Notes: a model not told the origin generated them from the sequence alone. A stretch of 35,354 nucleotides of DNA from Verrucomicrobiales bacterium (GCA_005777315.1 SXMN01000216.1:1-35354); one strand, 5' to 3'. Counted from the stretch's first letter, positions 18,607 to 27,305 are shown. Numbers and translations: made by a program.

Positions 18607-19115
18607 GCGAAGAGATTTTCGACATCGTCAACGATCAGGACGAGGTGATCGGTCAGCAACCTCGGAGTGAAGTCCATCGGCTGGGATCGAAACACCGGGC
18701 TGTACATGTCCTTGTGTACAACGCCAAGGGAGAGCTTTTCCTTCAGAAGCGTTCGATGCTGAAGGATTGTTTTCCTGGCCTGTGGGATTCATCAGCGTCC
18801 GGGCATTTGGACAGCGGGGAGAACTATGACCAATGTGCTGTCCGAGAAGTAAGGGAGGAGCTCGGTTACAAATTGGAGAGTGTCCCAAAACGGCTGTTTA
18901 AGATCGATGCCTGTCCTGAAACAGGGCAGGAGTTTGTCTGGGTATATCGCTGTGAGACGGAAGGTCCATTCACGCTTCATCCTGAAGAGATTGAGACTGG
19001 CGGATGGTTCTCGAATGCTGAGGTTGCACGATGGATTTCCGAAAAGCCTGGTGACTTCGCAAGTGGCTTCGTGCGGATATGGCAGGAACTTCGGGAACGA
19101 GAAGGGCGGATTTGA
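18603..19115 (+). CDS. NUDIX hydrolase (YfcD/Idi-like subgroup)
   Basis: This 170-residue NUDIX enzyme hydrolyses a nucleoside-diphosphate-linked compound. The Nudix box runs from G67 to about Y89 ('GHLDSGENYDQCAV' plus 'REVREELGY') with all metal-binding glutamates present. The N-terminal 'EIFDIVNDQDEVIGQQPRS' and 'HVLVYNAKGELFLQKRS' place it near the E. coli YfcD / isopentenyl-diphosphate isomerase-like group. Of these roles, a housekeeping hydrolase is the more likely. Its ATG overlaps the rsmA stop. It is convergent with comB, with only 2 bp between the two stop codons, so transcription from both sides must end within coding sequence or in this tight junction. Confidence 0.93.
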   Translation: MSEEIFDIVNDQDEVIGQQPRSEVHRLGSKHRAVHVLVYNAKGELFLQKRSMLKDCFPGLWDSSASGHLDSGENYDQCAVREVREELGYKLESVPKRLFKIDACPETGQEFVWVYRCETEGPFTLHPEEIETGGWFSNAEVARWISEKPGDFASGFVRIWQELREREGRI

Positions 19116-19117
19116 TT

Positions 19118-19897
19118 TCAGGCGACTGTCACTCGGCCATCGGCATTAAGTCGTGGGACGAGGGGGATGATCCCCGTTTGGAGGCAGAGCGGAACATCCG
19201 CTGCCAGGTCTGGGATCGTGAGGAGACGCCGGCCGTTGCGCGCTCTTTGGATCGCCGAGGTCAGATCATTGCGCTCACTGAGAAATAATTGCCTAGCAAT
19301 CTGTGCCGAGTCAGCCACTGCCCCCGCCTCGTAAAGTGGCCAGAGCCCATCACACAAAGCTCCGGCACCCAGCGTGTCTTCGTAGGAAGATTCTTCGTGA
19401 GTTCCGCTACAGATCACCAGGAGGTTCCTGGGAACAGATTCTCGGATGGCGGCAGTCAAGGCGGTCAGGTTGAGGAATGCTCCCACGAAAATGGCCGATG
19501 AGTTGATGCAAGCTCTCAAAGCCCGCGTGCCGTTCGTTGTCGTCATGACGATTGTCTTCCGTCGGACTCGCTCGTGGATGAATTCTCGTGGCGAGTTTCC
19601 GAAATCGAAGTCCACGCCGCCCGTCAGGTCTCCGCGAATCCGAAGACCGTTCCGCTCGCCTGCGAGCAGAAGGTCTGGCTGTCTTGAGCGGAGAGCCAGA
19701 GCTTCAGAAATCTCCGCCACGGGTATGATCGCGGTGGCACCATTGCCAAGGGCTGTCACCATCGAGGAAGTCGCGCGGAGCACATCGAAGACGACGCAGG
19801 TTGTCTGGCTCAAGTCGCGGTGCCGCAGCGCCTCAAATTCAGCCGGTGAAAAGAGGACCTCCAGAGTTGCCGGCATGTGATCGATGGCTTGATTCAT
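19118..19897 (-). CDS. comB: 2-phosphosulfolactate phosphatase family protein (ComB)
   Basis: This is a 259-residue protein of the ComB family (PF04029). In methanogens ComB dephosphorylates 2-phosphosulfolactate in coenzyme M synthesis. Bacterial homologues are widespread without coenzyme M, and their substrate is often unknown. Conserved blocks visible are 'VVFDVLRATSSMVTALGNGA', 'LLAGERNGLRIRG', 'FDFGNSPREF', 'TTTNGTRAL' and 'EDTLGAGALCDGL'. The start ATG overlaps the stop of the OGG1-type gene (ATGA at 19894-19897), which supports this start over the ATG seven codons later. No comA, comC or comDE homologue is seen in the window. Confidence 0.93.
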   Translation of the reverse strand: MNQAIDHMPATLEVLFSPAEFEALRHRDLSQTTCVVFDVLRATSSMVTALGNGATAIIPVAEISEALALRSRQPDLLLAGERNGLRIRGDLTGGVDFDFGNSPREFIHERVRRKTIVMTTTNGTRALRACINSSAIFVGAFLNLTALTAAIRESVPRNLLVICSGTHEESSYEDTLGAGALCDGLWPLYEAGAVADSAQIARQLFLSERNDLTSAIQRARNGRRLLTIPDLAADVPLCLQTGIIPLVPRLNADGRVTVA

Positions 19898-20802
19898 TGA
19901 GCGGAGCGTGCTGCTTTGTCTCGATTGTTGGAAATGTGTTTGGTCCGCATGTAATGAAACAGGTACTGTTGTGCGTAGCCTCCGTAAGGACCGAAGTGGC
20001 GTTCTGAAAACTCCAGAATCCGTTGCGGGGTCACTTTCCGTTTTTGAGGAAAGTAAAGTTCACGCAATGCCCGCATGATCCAGACATCCACGGGGAACGC
20101 CTTCGGGAATCCATAGCCAAACAGGAGGACACAATCCGCGATCTTGCGTCCCACGCCTGGGAAGAGCAGCAGTCGTTCCCGAGCCTCGCTGAGGGGAAGC
20201 GATCTGATGTCTTCAAGGTTTACGACATCGCTGACGATCATTTGAGCGGTCTTCAGAAGATAGGGAGCGCGAAAGCCCATCTTACAAGCGCGAAGCTCGG
20301 TTTCCGAGCAGGCCGCAATGCGCTCTGCGCTGGGAAATGCATGTGTAGGTCCGCTCTGGCTTGGGGCGATGACACGCCGGCCAAAGCGCTCAGTCAGGAG
20401 GCGGACAATTTCCCGTATTTGAACGATTTGTTTTGTTGAGGACAGAATGAAGGATGCAAGGCATTCCCATGGCTGTTGACGCAGCAGACGCAGCCCGCGA
20501 CAGGAAGCGACTGCGCATCGCATCGGTTCGTCATCCGGAAAAGTCTGGAGAACGTCTGCGATGTTGACCTTGATTTGGAGGAATTCTTCGAGCCAATGCC
20601 AGTCATGTTGCGGGGCTGCTGCCTCCGCGTGGATGCCAGCGGTTGTCATTTTCAGTCGGACCCATTGATCCCCGATCACGCCTTCCGACGCGTCTCCACG
20701 AACCTCCCATCGAAATGCCTGGCCGGACTCCAGAGTTCCATCGAGATCGTAATCACTAACTGGGAAGACGGCCGTCCGCCCTGATTGATTACCAGTTGGC
20801 AT
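19894..20802 (-). CDS. ogg: OGG1-type 8-oxoguanine DNA glycosylase/AP lyase
   Basis: This enzyme excises 8-oxoguanine from DNA and cleaves the abasic site. An N-terminal OGG_N-like beta domain ('DYDLDGTLESGQAFRWEV') is followed by an HhH-GPD fold. The helix-hairpin-helix 'LLLFPGVGRKIADCVLLFG' contains the Schiff-base lysine (residue 220 from this start), and 'AFPVDVWIMRAL' supplies the catalytic Asp (residue 239). The arrangement is that of the eukaryotic OGG1/AlkA-like branch rather than MutM. The frame also offers ATG 20820. I prefer ATG 20802, which forms a TGATG junction with the PAP2-GT39 stop and leaves a short leader. It is coupled to comB by an ATGA overlap. Confidence 0.92.
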   Translation of the reverse strand: MPTGNQSGRTAVFPVSDYDLDGTLESGQAFRWEVRGDASEGVIGDQWVRLKMTTAGIHAEAAAPQHDWHWLEEFLQIKVNIADVLQTFPDDEPMRCAVASCRGLRLLRQQPWECLASFILSSTKQIVQIREIVRLLTERFGRRVIAPSQSGPTHAFPSAERIAACSETELRACKMGFRAPYLLKTAQMIVSDVVNLEDIRSLPLSEARERLLLFPGVGRKIADCVLLFGYGFPKAFPVDVWIMRALRELYFPQKRKVTPQRILEFSERHFGPYGGYAQQYLFHYMRTKHISNNRDKAARSAQ

Positions 20803-22961
20803 CAGCGCAAACCCCGGCATTCAAAGAGCTGGATGCTGCGCACCACCTGATTATGGTCGAGTATGTCATACAGACCAAGGTCAGTGACCGATTCAAACTC
20901 TTTGGTGAGCCGCTCGGGCGCGGTCCCACGCGATTTCGCCTTTCGCACATAGATCGCATTCTGCCCTTTGCGATGCTGATAACCCGGCCAGAAGTAAAAC
21001 TGGTTATCAGGCTCCAAGCTCGATTGATAATAAACAAGCGGCTCCCTTGATGTTACCTGGGCCTTCGCGTCGGGCATGTAAAACGAAAGCTGTCCGGTGA
21101 TGCCATAGTGACCGCCAATGACGAACGCAGCTTTGCCACCTGCTTCCAGTTTGGTGCGAGCCTCCCCGACAACCCTGGCGGTCTCCTTCCAACCGTGGAC
21201 TCGATTCAAAGGATTGATCTTCGCGGGAAGCGGGAAGCCGAGAACTTTGGAAACCAGTCCCGTGTCGTGAAGAAGGATCACCGCGGCAAGTCCAAATGCG
21301 ACACCTGCAGTCAGCCACCGCACTGGAGCCATTCTGCCCGTTTGAATCCTGCGTGACCAATAAACCACCATAAGGCAAAACATAGGAACGACAGCCGGAG
21401 CAATCCAGTTCGGTAGCACTGCAGATCTGAGGGTGAAGATTGCGTAGAAAGCGAACAGTGGAGTTCCCATGCACAGGAGGTATGCCTCCAGACGATCTCG
21501 GTGCCGGTTCTTGATAATCCCCACCGCGGCCCACATTGCCGCTATGAAGAACACCGGGTTGAGGAGTCCTGCTTCAGCGAGTAGGAAGTCCCGCATGAAG
21601 CGAATCGTCGGTTGCCACTCCTGGTCCAGTCCACCACGGTTTGCAAGATGAGTGACGGTGATCCAGTCATTCTTCCAATTCCACCAAATCACCGGGATGG
21701 TGCAAATAATCATCACGACCAGCCCGAGATATGGTCCCGGACGGCGAAGGAGTAACCGGGCCGGTTTCCAAAGAAGAAAGAAGAGGCCGAAGCACGCGAT
21801 CTGGACGAGTGCGATATACTTGCTGAGAAATCCAAGCCCCAGCCAAAGCCCGGTCCAGATCCACTGGCGGTCGTTCTCCTCGCGTACAGCACGCCAGCCC
21901 GAGAGCATCGCCGCCGTCCAGAAAAGGACGGAAAGTGGATCGATGGTCAATAGCGTCGAGCCCACAGCCAGAAGGGGGGTGGCGGACAGGATCATCACAA
22001 GCCAGAAACCGGCTTTGGCGCTGACTTCCCGGGCAAAGAACCCAAGCAACGAGCCGGCGAGAATCGCGGCTATTACGGGTGAGAGGAATCGTACGCCAAA
22101 GGCAGTGTCACCCCAAAGTTGAGTGCCGAGAAACTGCGCATAGGCGATCATTGGCGGCTTGCTGTAATAGGATGCGGCCAGATGTTTGGACCAGACCCAT
22201 TGGTAGGCCTCATCTTCACTCAATTCAATCTTGCCACTCGCAAGATAAGCGAGCCGGATCAGGAGTAGCAGGCCAATCACCACATAACCGAGCCGCATCC
22301 AATGCCGATCTTGCAATTGGAAGTGCTCCGCGTCGGTCAAGTGAGTTGTGGCGGTCTTCGTTGCTGCGTGAGGATTTCGCAGGGAAGGCAGGCGGGCGTG
22401 CCACATCGGGAACCATTTTCGACCAGTGAATTGCCATCCCTTTTCAAATACCCAGACCAGTGTGAAGGCATAGCCGATGCCTAGCGCTGCCCCGACGAGA
22501 ACATCACTCGGATAATGAACTCCGAGATAAACTCGTGAGAAGGCGACGATACATGCGATCCCAAGCACGATCCATCTCCACCGCCGCCAGAGGAGCCATG
22601 CAAGCGTTGTGGCGGCGAACCAGTTGGCCGCATGACTGGATGGCATGCTGCCACTGGTTCCCTTCCCGACGAGTTGTTGAACGTCTGCCAGGGCTGCAAA
22701 CGGTCGCGGCCGAGCGACAGCGCGCTTGATCGAACTGCAAATCAGGCCATCACCCACAATGATCGCCAGGCCCAGCATGACCGCGAACACGCGGCCACGA
22801 CTGTCACCTCTCCACACAAGCCAGATGGCTCCAAGAATCAATGCCGGGACGAACAGGACGTTCCAGCTAAAGAACGGAAGAATGAAGTCCAGCGCTGAAT
22901 TTCGGAGGCTCTCGTGGACGAATCTGAAGCCGCCGACGTCCAGTGATTCAATCCAGCGCAT
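20802..22961 (-). CDS. Fusion: PAP2 phosphatase plus GT39/ArnT-like glycosyltransferase
   Basis: This 719-residue inner-membrane protein consists of two enzymes in one chain. Residues 1-175 form a complete PAP2 lipid phosphatase with all three signatures: K79 to R86-P87 (KX6RP), PSSH at 107-110, and S142-R143 to H149 and D153 (SRX5HX3D). After a soluble linker (about 185-220) comes a GT39/PMT_2 glycosyltransferase with about 10 membrane segments. Its first periplasmic loop 'LSEDEAYQWVWSKHLAASYY' holds the expected acidic residues, followed by a C-terminal periplasmic domain (about 590-719). PAP2 enzymes recycle undecaprenyl-diphosphate, and GT39/ArnT enzymes use undecaprenyl-phosphate sugars. 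The fusion therefore makes sense for envelope glycan or lipid A modification. The stop overlaps the OGG1-type start. Confidence 0.92.
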   Translation of the reverse strand: MRWIESLDVGGFRFVHESLRNSALDFILPFFSWNVLFVPALILGAIWLVWRGDSRGRVFAVMLGLAIIVGDGLICSSIKRAVARPRPFAALADVQQLVGKGTSGSMPSSHAANWFAATTLAWLLWRRWRWIVLGIACIVAFSRVYLGVHYPSDVLVGAALGIGYAFTLVWVFEKGWQFTGRKWFPMWHARLPSLRNPHAATKTATTHLTDAEHFQLQDRHWMRLGYVVIGLLLLIRLAYLASGKIELSEDEAYQWVWSKHLAASYYSKPPMIAYAQFLGTQLWGDTAFGVRFLSPVIAAILAGSLLGFFAREVSAKAGFWLVMILSATPLLAVGSTLLTIDPLSVLFWTAAMLSGWRAVREENDRQWIWTGLWLGLGFLSKYIALVQIACFGLFFLLWKPARLLLRRPGPYLGLVVMIICTIPVIWWNWKNDWITVTHLANRGGLDQEWQPTIRFMRDFLLAEAGLLNPVFFIAAMWAAVGIIKNRHRDRLEAYLLCMGTPLFAFYAIFTLRSAVLPNWIAPAVVPMFCLMVVYWSRRIQTGRMAPVRWLTAGVAFGLAAVILLHDTGLVSKVLGFPLPAKINPLNRVHGWKETARVVGEARTKLEAGGKAAFVIGGHYGITGQLSFYMPDAKAQVTSREPLVYYQSSLEPDNQFYFWPGYQHRKGQNAIYVRKAKSRGTAPERLTKEFESVTDLGLYDILDHNQVVRSIQLFECRGLR

Positions 22962-23063
22962 GGGGTTTCAAGTTGGATTGGTTTCCCGCCTTTTGAAATC
23001 CTGAACTCGCTTCCGAGGAGTGTGAAAGATTCAATCCCGTTCGCTTCAGCCTGATGGCGGACG

Positions 23064-23600
23064 TCAATATACGATAAGTGACTTGACGGGATAGGCTTTG
23101 AGCCGATCGCGACCGTTCAGAAACCCGAGCTCGATCAGGAAGTTGATCCCAACGATTTTGGCTCCGAGCTTTTTCAGAAGTGCCGCCGCCGCCGCCGCCG
23201 TGCCCCCCGTGGCGAGCAGGTCATCAACAAGGAGAACCCGGCTCCCCGGTTTCACCGCATCCACGTGAATCGCAACAGTATTGGAGCCATATTCCAGATC
23301 GTAGCTTTCCTCATAGGATGTGAACGGGAGCTTGCCTTTCTTCCGTACCGGGACAAATCCAGCATTGAGTCTCAGTGCGGCTGCAGCGGCAAAGATGAAC
23401 CCCCGGGCATCTATGCCAACAACTGCATCCAAGGAGCCAGGAATATGACCGGCGGTCAGCAGTTCGATGGAGCCGGCGAAGAGTTTCGGATCGGCCAAAA
23501 CCGGGGTGATGTCCTTGAATTGGATTCCCGGTTTCGGAAAGTCAGGGACATTGCGGACCGCTCGTGCCAGATCGTCCGGTGTCAATTGGGAATTTATCAT
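23064..23600 (-). CDS. apt: Adenine phosphoribosyltransferase
   Basis: This 178-residue purine-salvage enzyme makes AMP from adenine and PRPP. The PRPP-binding motif is 'VLLVDDLLATGGT' (residues 122-134). The N-terminal 'NVPDFPKPGIQFKDITPVL' is diagnostic for Apt, and 'GIDARGFIFAAAAAL' is the second conserved block. A run of five GCG-type alanine codons follows the PRPP loop. The length is normal. It lies 30 nt downstream of the sigma factor gene on the same strand and may be part of that transcript. Confidence 0.96.
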   Translation of the reverse strand: MINSQLTPDDLARAVRNVPDFPKPGIQFKDITPVLADPKLFAGSIELLTAGHIPGSLDAVVGIDARGFIFAAAAALRLNAGFVPVRKKGKLPFTSYEESYDLEYGSNTVAIHVDAVKPGSRVLLVDDLLATGGTAAAAAALLKKLGAKIVGINFLIELGFLNGRDRLKAYPVKSLIVY

Positions 23601-23630
23601 GCGGTGCTTCCGTGCGCGGTGCGCCGGACG

Positions 23631-24779
23631 CTACATTCGCACCGCTTCGAGCTTCTCGATCTGTTTCCGGAGCTTGTTCAGGGCGATATTCTGAATCTGG
23701 CGCACACGTTCGCGTGTGACACCGAATTTTTCCCCTACTTCCTCAAGCGTCTTCTCCGTGCCACCGTCGAGACCAAACCGGTATCGCAATATCGTGGCCT
23801 CGCGAGAATCAAGTGTTTTGACCATCTCCTGCAACATCTTTGTGACAGTCTTCTCCTCCAGTTTCTCGTATGGAGTCTCGGCGTTTTCGTCCTGGACGAT
23901 TTCCGAGAAGTTGCTCGAGTCGTCATCACCGATAGGAGCGTCGAGCGATGCGGGCCGGATGGCTGCGGTGCGAAGCTGAGCGACACGCGAAGCAGAAATT
24001 CCCAATTCATCGGACAACTCTTCATCGGTCGGCTCTCGTCCGAATTCTTCCTGAAGGCGGAGCGCCGTCCGCCGCATCTTGGAGATCTTGTCAACCAGAT
24101 GAACTGGAAGGCGGATGGTTTTGGACTGGTTGGCGAGGGCTCGCTTGATCGATTGTTTGATCCACCAGGAGCCATACGTGGAAAGTTTGCCGCCCTTTGC
24201 AGGGTCAAATCGCTCGACAGCTTTCATCAAGCCGATGTTTCCCTCATTGATGAGATCCAGGAGAGGAAGCCCGAGGCCATCGTAGTCGTGCGCTATCTTC
24301 ACGACGAGTCGAAGATTCGCTTTGATCATGTGTTCGCGGGCCTTCTTGTCGCCTTTATGAATCCGTGCAGCCAGTGCTACTTCCTCTTCGCGCGTCAACA
24401 AGGCCACTTGCCCTATCTCACGGAGGTAAAGTTTGATCGGCGTATCCCCGTCATAAGCGGTGCGTTCTTTGGAAGCGGCTGGGCTGGATCCACGGGCTTC
24501 GGGTGTTCCATTCGCAGTAGAATCCTCGGGCGCTGCCACCGTAGCCATCTTGTCGGATGTGACTTCCAGACCTTCCGGAGACGCCGGGATCCCAATTTCC
24601 AATGGAGCGCCTGAAGTCGAGACGGACGGAGTGACATCATCCGGAGATGCCTTCCAGTTTGCCGGTAGCACGGCGCGGTTGCTCGGCATGATGCGGGATC
24701 GGCACTTTGGCTTGGCGACCACTGACCTTCGGTCACCCGTCCGGAGTGGGTTTGATTTGGTTTTGGTCCGAATTGCCAT
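23631..24779 (-). CDS. RNA polymerase sigma-70 family factor, RpoD-like without region 1.1
   Basis: This 382-residue sigma-70 factor has a low-complexity N-terminus (about 1-105) in place of a canonical region 1.1. Region 1.2 begins at 'DTPIKLYLREIGQVALLTRE'. Regions 2.1-2.4 contain 'NLRLVVKIAHDYDGLGL' and 'GGKLSTYGSWWIKQSIKRAL'. Region 3 and region 4.2 'TLEEVGEKFGVTRERVRQIQ' are intact. Compared with E. coli RpoD, the tryptophan dyad and Tyr430 equivalents are kept, but the Tyr425 and Phe427 positions are Gly and Leu, and Thr440 is Lys. It could be a group 2 sigma rather than the housekeeping one. GGAG lies 8 nt before the ATG, and TACAAT (24853-24858, minus strand) is a possible -10 element. 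Confidence 0.93.
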   Translation of the reverse strand: MAIRTKTKSNPLRTGDRRSVVAKPKCRSRIMPSNRAVLPANWKASPDDVTPSVSTSGAPLEIGIPASPEGLEVTSDKMATVAAPEDSTANGTPEARGSSPAASKERTAYDGDTPIKLYLREIGQVALLTREEEVALAARIHKGDKKAREHMIKANLRLVVKIAHDYDGLGLPLLDLINEGNIGLMKAVERFDPAKGGKLSTYGSWWIKQSIKRALANQSKTIRLPVHLVDKISKMRRTALRLQEEFGREPTDEELSDELGISASRVAQLRTAAIRPASLDAPIGDDDSSNFSEIVQDENAETPYEKLEEKTVTKMLQEMVKTLDSREATILRYRFGLDGGTEKTLEEVGEKFGVTRERVRQIQNIALNKLRKQIEKLEAVRM

Positions 24780-24926
24780 GGCGATTCTCCAGTTTATCCA
24801 ATTATTGCATCTTTGGTCTCGTGCTCTTTTGTGCGAACTTGATCGCGCTCGTATTGTAGTTGCCTACACGCTCAGACGGTTCGTCGGATTCCGTGGTTCA
24901 AACAATTTTTGATCAGCATCTTGGCG

Positions 24927-25628
24927 TTAATCCCGATCGCTGTTCCTCGCGATCATGATGAAGTGGAGTAACTGTAGTAGCGATGCGACCATCGCCGCGA
25001 CGTAGGTCAGGGCGGCGGCGTTCAGGACTTTGCCGACAGCCTTGCCTTCATGATTTTGCACAAGTCCCAATCGGAGCAGTTGTTCCTTTGCCCGACGGCT
25101 GGCATCAAATTCCACCGGCAAGGTCACCAGTTGAAAGGCAGTGATCACCGTGAAGGCAACGATCGCGATGCCCACCAGTTTCATCATTCCCATGAACATT
25201 CCGAGTAGAGTGATCCAGAATACCGCCTGGCTGGCGATGTTGGTGACCGGCACCATGGCCATCCGGATGTTCAAGGGGGCGTAGGCAGCCTTGTGCTGTA
25301 GAGCGTGGCCTGCTTCGTGAGCTGCCACACCTACGGCAGCGATGGATCGTCCGTGGAAGTTCTCAGAGGACAGGAAAAGAGCCTTCTTCAGTGGGTCGTA
25401 GTGATCCGAGAGATGACCAGGAACCTCGTTGACCGGCATATTGGTCAAGCCCGCACGGTCCAGGATTTCTCGAGCCGCCTCCGCTCCAGAGACGCCGCTT
25501 GATAAGCCTTCCTTGATGTAGCGGTTATATGTCGAGTTGAGCTTCATCTGCGCATACAGGCCGATAAGAAGTCCGGGGATGTAGAAGACCCACCAGTATT
25601 GATCGATGATCATTATTCCAAGCATCAT
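24927..25628 (-). CDS. YugP-type zinc metallopeptidase
   Basis: This 233-residue membrane-embedded zinc peptidase belongs to the YugP family (PF04298, Zn_peptidase_2). The zinc motif HEAGH is at residues 104-108 in 'GVAAHEAGHALQHK'. An N-terminal hydrophobic segment (about 10-27) and two or three further ones in the C-terminal half ('ITLLGMFMGMMKLVGIAIVA') indicate membrane location. The motif 'LPVEFDASRRAKEQL' near the C-terminus is conserved. The physiological substrate is unknown. It precedes the sigma factor gene by 147 nt on the same strand. The 475 bp upstream hold no other gene. Confidence 0.93.
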   Translation of the reverse strand: MMLGIMIIDQYWWVFYIPGLLIGLYAQMKLNSTYNRYIKEGLSSGVSGAEAAREILDRAGLTNMPVNEVPGHLSDHYDPLKKALFLSSENFHGRSIAAVGVAAHEAGHALQHKAAYAPLNIRMAMVPVTNIASQAVFWITLLGMFMGMMKLVGIAIVAFTVITAFQLVTLPVEFDASRRAKEQLLRLGLVQNHEGKAVGKVLNAAALTYVAAMVASLLQLLHFIMIARNSDRD

Positions 25629-26103
25629 GTTTTCTTTGGTTATTGCTCACCGCAGTGAAACGGCTTCACAGGTTAGACACCGCCAGTGTGCATTAAGTTT
25701 CGATTAGTACCCGATTATCAATTCCATAGCCAGACGAGTGCCAAGGCTTCAAATTTCCGGCGTAAGAATTTACCGCCTGAGTTTGACTCAAGCAAAGTTG
25801 TTTTCCCGGGATGAGTAATACCTCCACAGGCTGTCTAACTATGCCAGCCCACTCCTCATCGACCCCGCTGCCCCAGCACATCGTTGAGATTATTTACGCG
25901 TGGTTTTGGAAGAGGTGAGTTTCAAGCTGGTCTGAACCACGACGACCGTTTTAGTTGCGAAGTGTCGCAGAGAGGTGACTTACTGGCGCTCGGGGTTGTG
26001 ACAATTCTTCCTTTCTGCACATCGTCTTTCGGGTCGCCACCATTTCTGCAAGATTCTTGGCATCAGGAATGTGCAAAGAGGAGGGAGGTAAACTTCAGAG
26101 GGG
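25629..26103. other. Gene-free stretch between yugP-type gene and sppA
   Basis: No open frame in these 475 bp shows family resemblance. A short hairpin with a bulge is visible (GGCGTAA with TTACCGCC, about 25759-25777). The 10-mer TGTCTAACTA (25832-25841) recurs at 31809-31818 in another intergenic region. The promoter of the yugP-type gene is expected here on the minus strand. I cannot place it confidently. Confidence 0.4.
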
Positions 26104-27216
26104 TTAGTGAAGGAAGGTAGGAGCCAGGAAATAGAGCCTGCCTGCCTGGAGCTTTGGTAGATCCATTCCAAGCTCGACCTTGATCGACCTGCTCTCCGCT
26201 TGCCCGAAAAGACTGAGGAAGTTTGAGAAATCGAAGACTTGCTGATAATGAATCAAATTCGCACTCGAAATAGCTGCTAATTTTTTGGCCCGATCGACTG
26301 CGGCATCGAAGTTCCCCAATTCGTCCACAAATCCAAGCTCGAAAGCCTGTTTCCCACTCATGATTCTTCCGTCCGCGTATTCAAACCAGTTCTTCGCCAA
26401 AGGACGGCCTTCTCCCTGGTTCTCCTGGGCGGCGCGCCCGCGTCCATCCGCCACAACGGTCTTAAACTTCTCGAAAGTTTCGTCGATCATCGATTGGACC
26501 ATTTCACGTTCCTTGGGATCGATCTCCGAGGGGAGCTTTGATCCACTCAACATATCTTTGAATTTACCGCTTTTGAAGACTTGCGGGGCGATCCCCACTT
26601 TGTCCATCAACCCACGGTAATTGAAGCCGTGCATGATCACTCCGATGCTCCCTGTCATTGTCAGTTCGTTGGCGACGATCCAGCGGCAGGGAGCCGACAC
26701 ATAATATCCTCCTGAAGCGGCCAGTCCCCCCATGGAGGCGATCACCGGCTTGTCCGAGGAGTCCTGGAATTTTGTGATGGCTCTGGAAATATCATCCGAT
26801 GCAAGCACTTCTCCTCCAGGCGAGTCCACTTTCAGGATCACCGCCCGAACGGAGCTGTCTTCAGCCGCCATCTTCAATTCATCTTCGATCAAATCCACCA
26901 TGTTACGTCCGGCACCATCCCAAGCCTGACCGGTGATGACGCCGTCCACATCTATCACAGCGATCTTGTGGTCCGAACGATTGTTTTCGATCAGGACTTC
27001 GTGGATCGAGTGATCAGTTCTCCCGCTCCCGGTGTGACCGACGCCGGCGAAACTCAGGGAATTCGCCAGCTTGGAGAGGATGAGAATTCCGACCACTGCA
27101 ATTATCGCCAGACCAGCGACAAGCCAGACCCAGACCTTGCCTCGGCTGCGGGGTGCTGTGGCTGGTGGAATCAACGGCGGCGGTGTGCTTGGCAATGGTG
27201 GCACATTATTTTCCAT
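26104..27216 (-). CDS. sppA: Signal peptide peptidase SppA (short type)
   Basis: This 370-residue membrane-bound serine protease degrades cleaved signal peptides and other membrane fragments. A Pro-rich cytoplasmic N-terminus is followed by one membrane helix (about 28-48). The S49 domain begins at 'KIAVIDVDGVITGQAWD'. The nucleophile is Ser148 in 'GGLAASGGYYVSAPC', and Lys200 in 'FKSGKFKDMLSG' is the expected general base, matching the short SppA of B. subtilis rather than the tandem E. coli enzyme. 'GRIMSGKQAFELGFVDELG' is the conserved C-terminal block. The last 40 residues are an extension of unclear role. It is transcribed toward a 475-bp gene-free stretch. Confidence 0.95.
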   Translation of the reverse strand: MENNVPPLPSTPPPLIPPATAPRSRGKVWVWLVAGLAIIAVVGILILSKLANSLSFAGVGHTGSGRTDHSIHEVLIENNRSDHKIAVIDVDGVITGQAWDGAGRNMVDLIEDELKMAAEDSSVRAVILKVDSPGGEVLASDDISRAITKFQDSSDKPVIASMGGLAASGGYYVSAPCRWIVANELTMTGSIGVIMHGFNYRGLMDKVGIAPQVFKSGKFKDMLSGSKLPSEIDPKEREMVQSMIDETFEKFKTVVADGRGRAAQENQGEGRPLAKNWFEYADGRIMSGKQAFELGFVDELGNFDAAVDRAKKLAAISSANLIHYQQVFDFSNFLSLFGQAESRSIKVELGMDLPKLQAGRLYFLAPTFLH

Positions 27217-27305
27217 AGGCTGGTGAAGCTATAACAGGGCCATCAGCCGGGCAAGCAGCATCCCTATGGCTCCCTGTGTACGATCAACCGGATCGAAGCT
27301 CAGCC

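Noticed and set aside
23180-23210. GCC/GGC trinucleotide run as a candidate microsatellite
   Set aside because: It encodes the alanine run after the PRPP loop of Apt and is within normal coding variation.
23265-24614. 449-codon plus-strand frame opposite apt and the sigma factor
   Set aside because: Spans two well-identified genes on the other strand and has no coherent domain.
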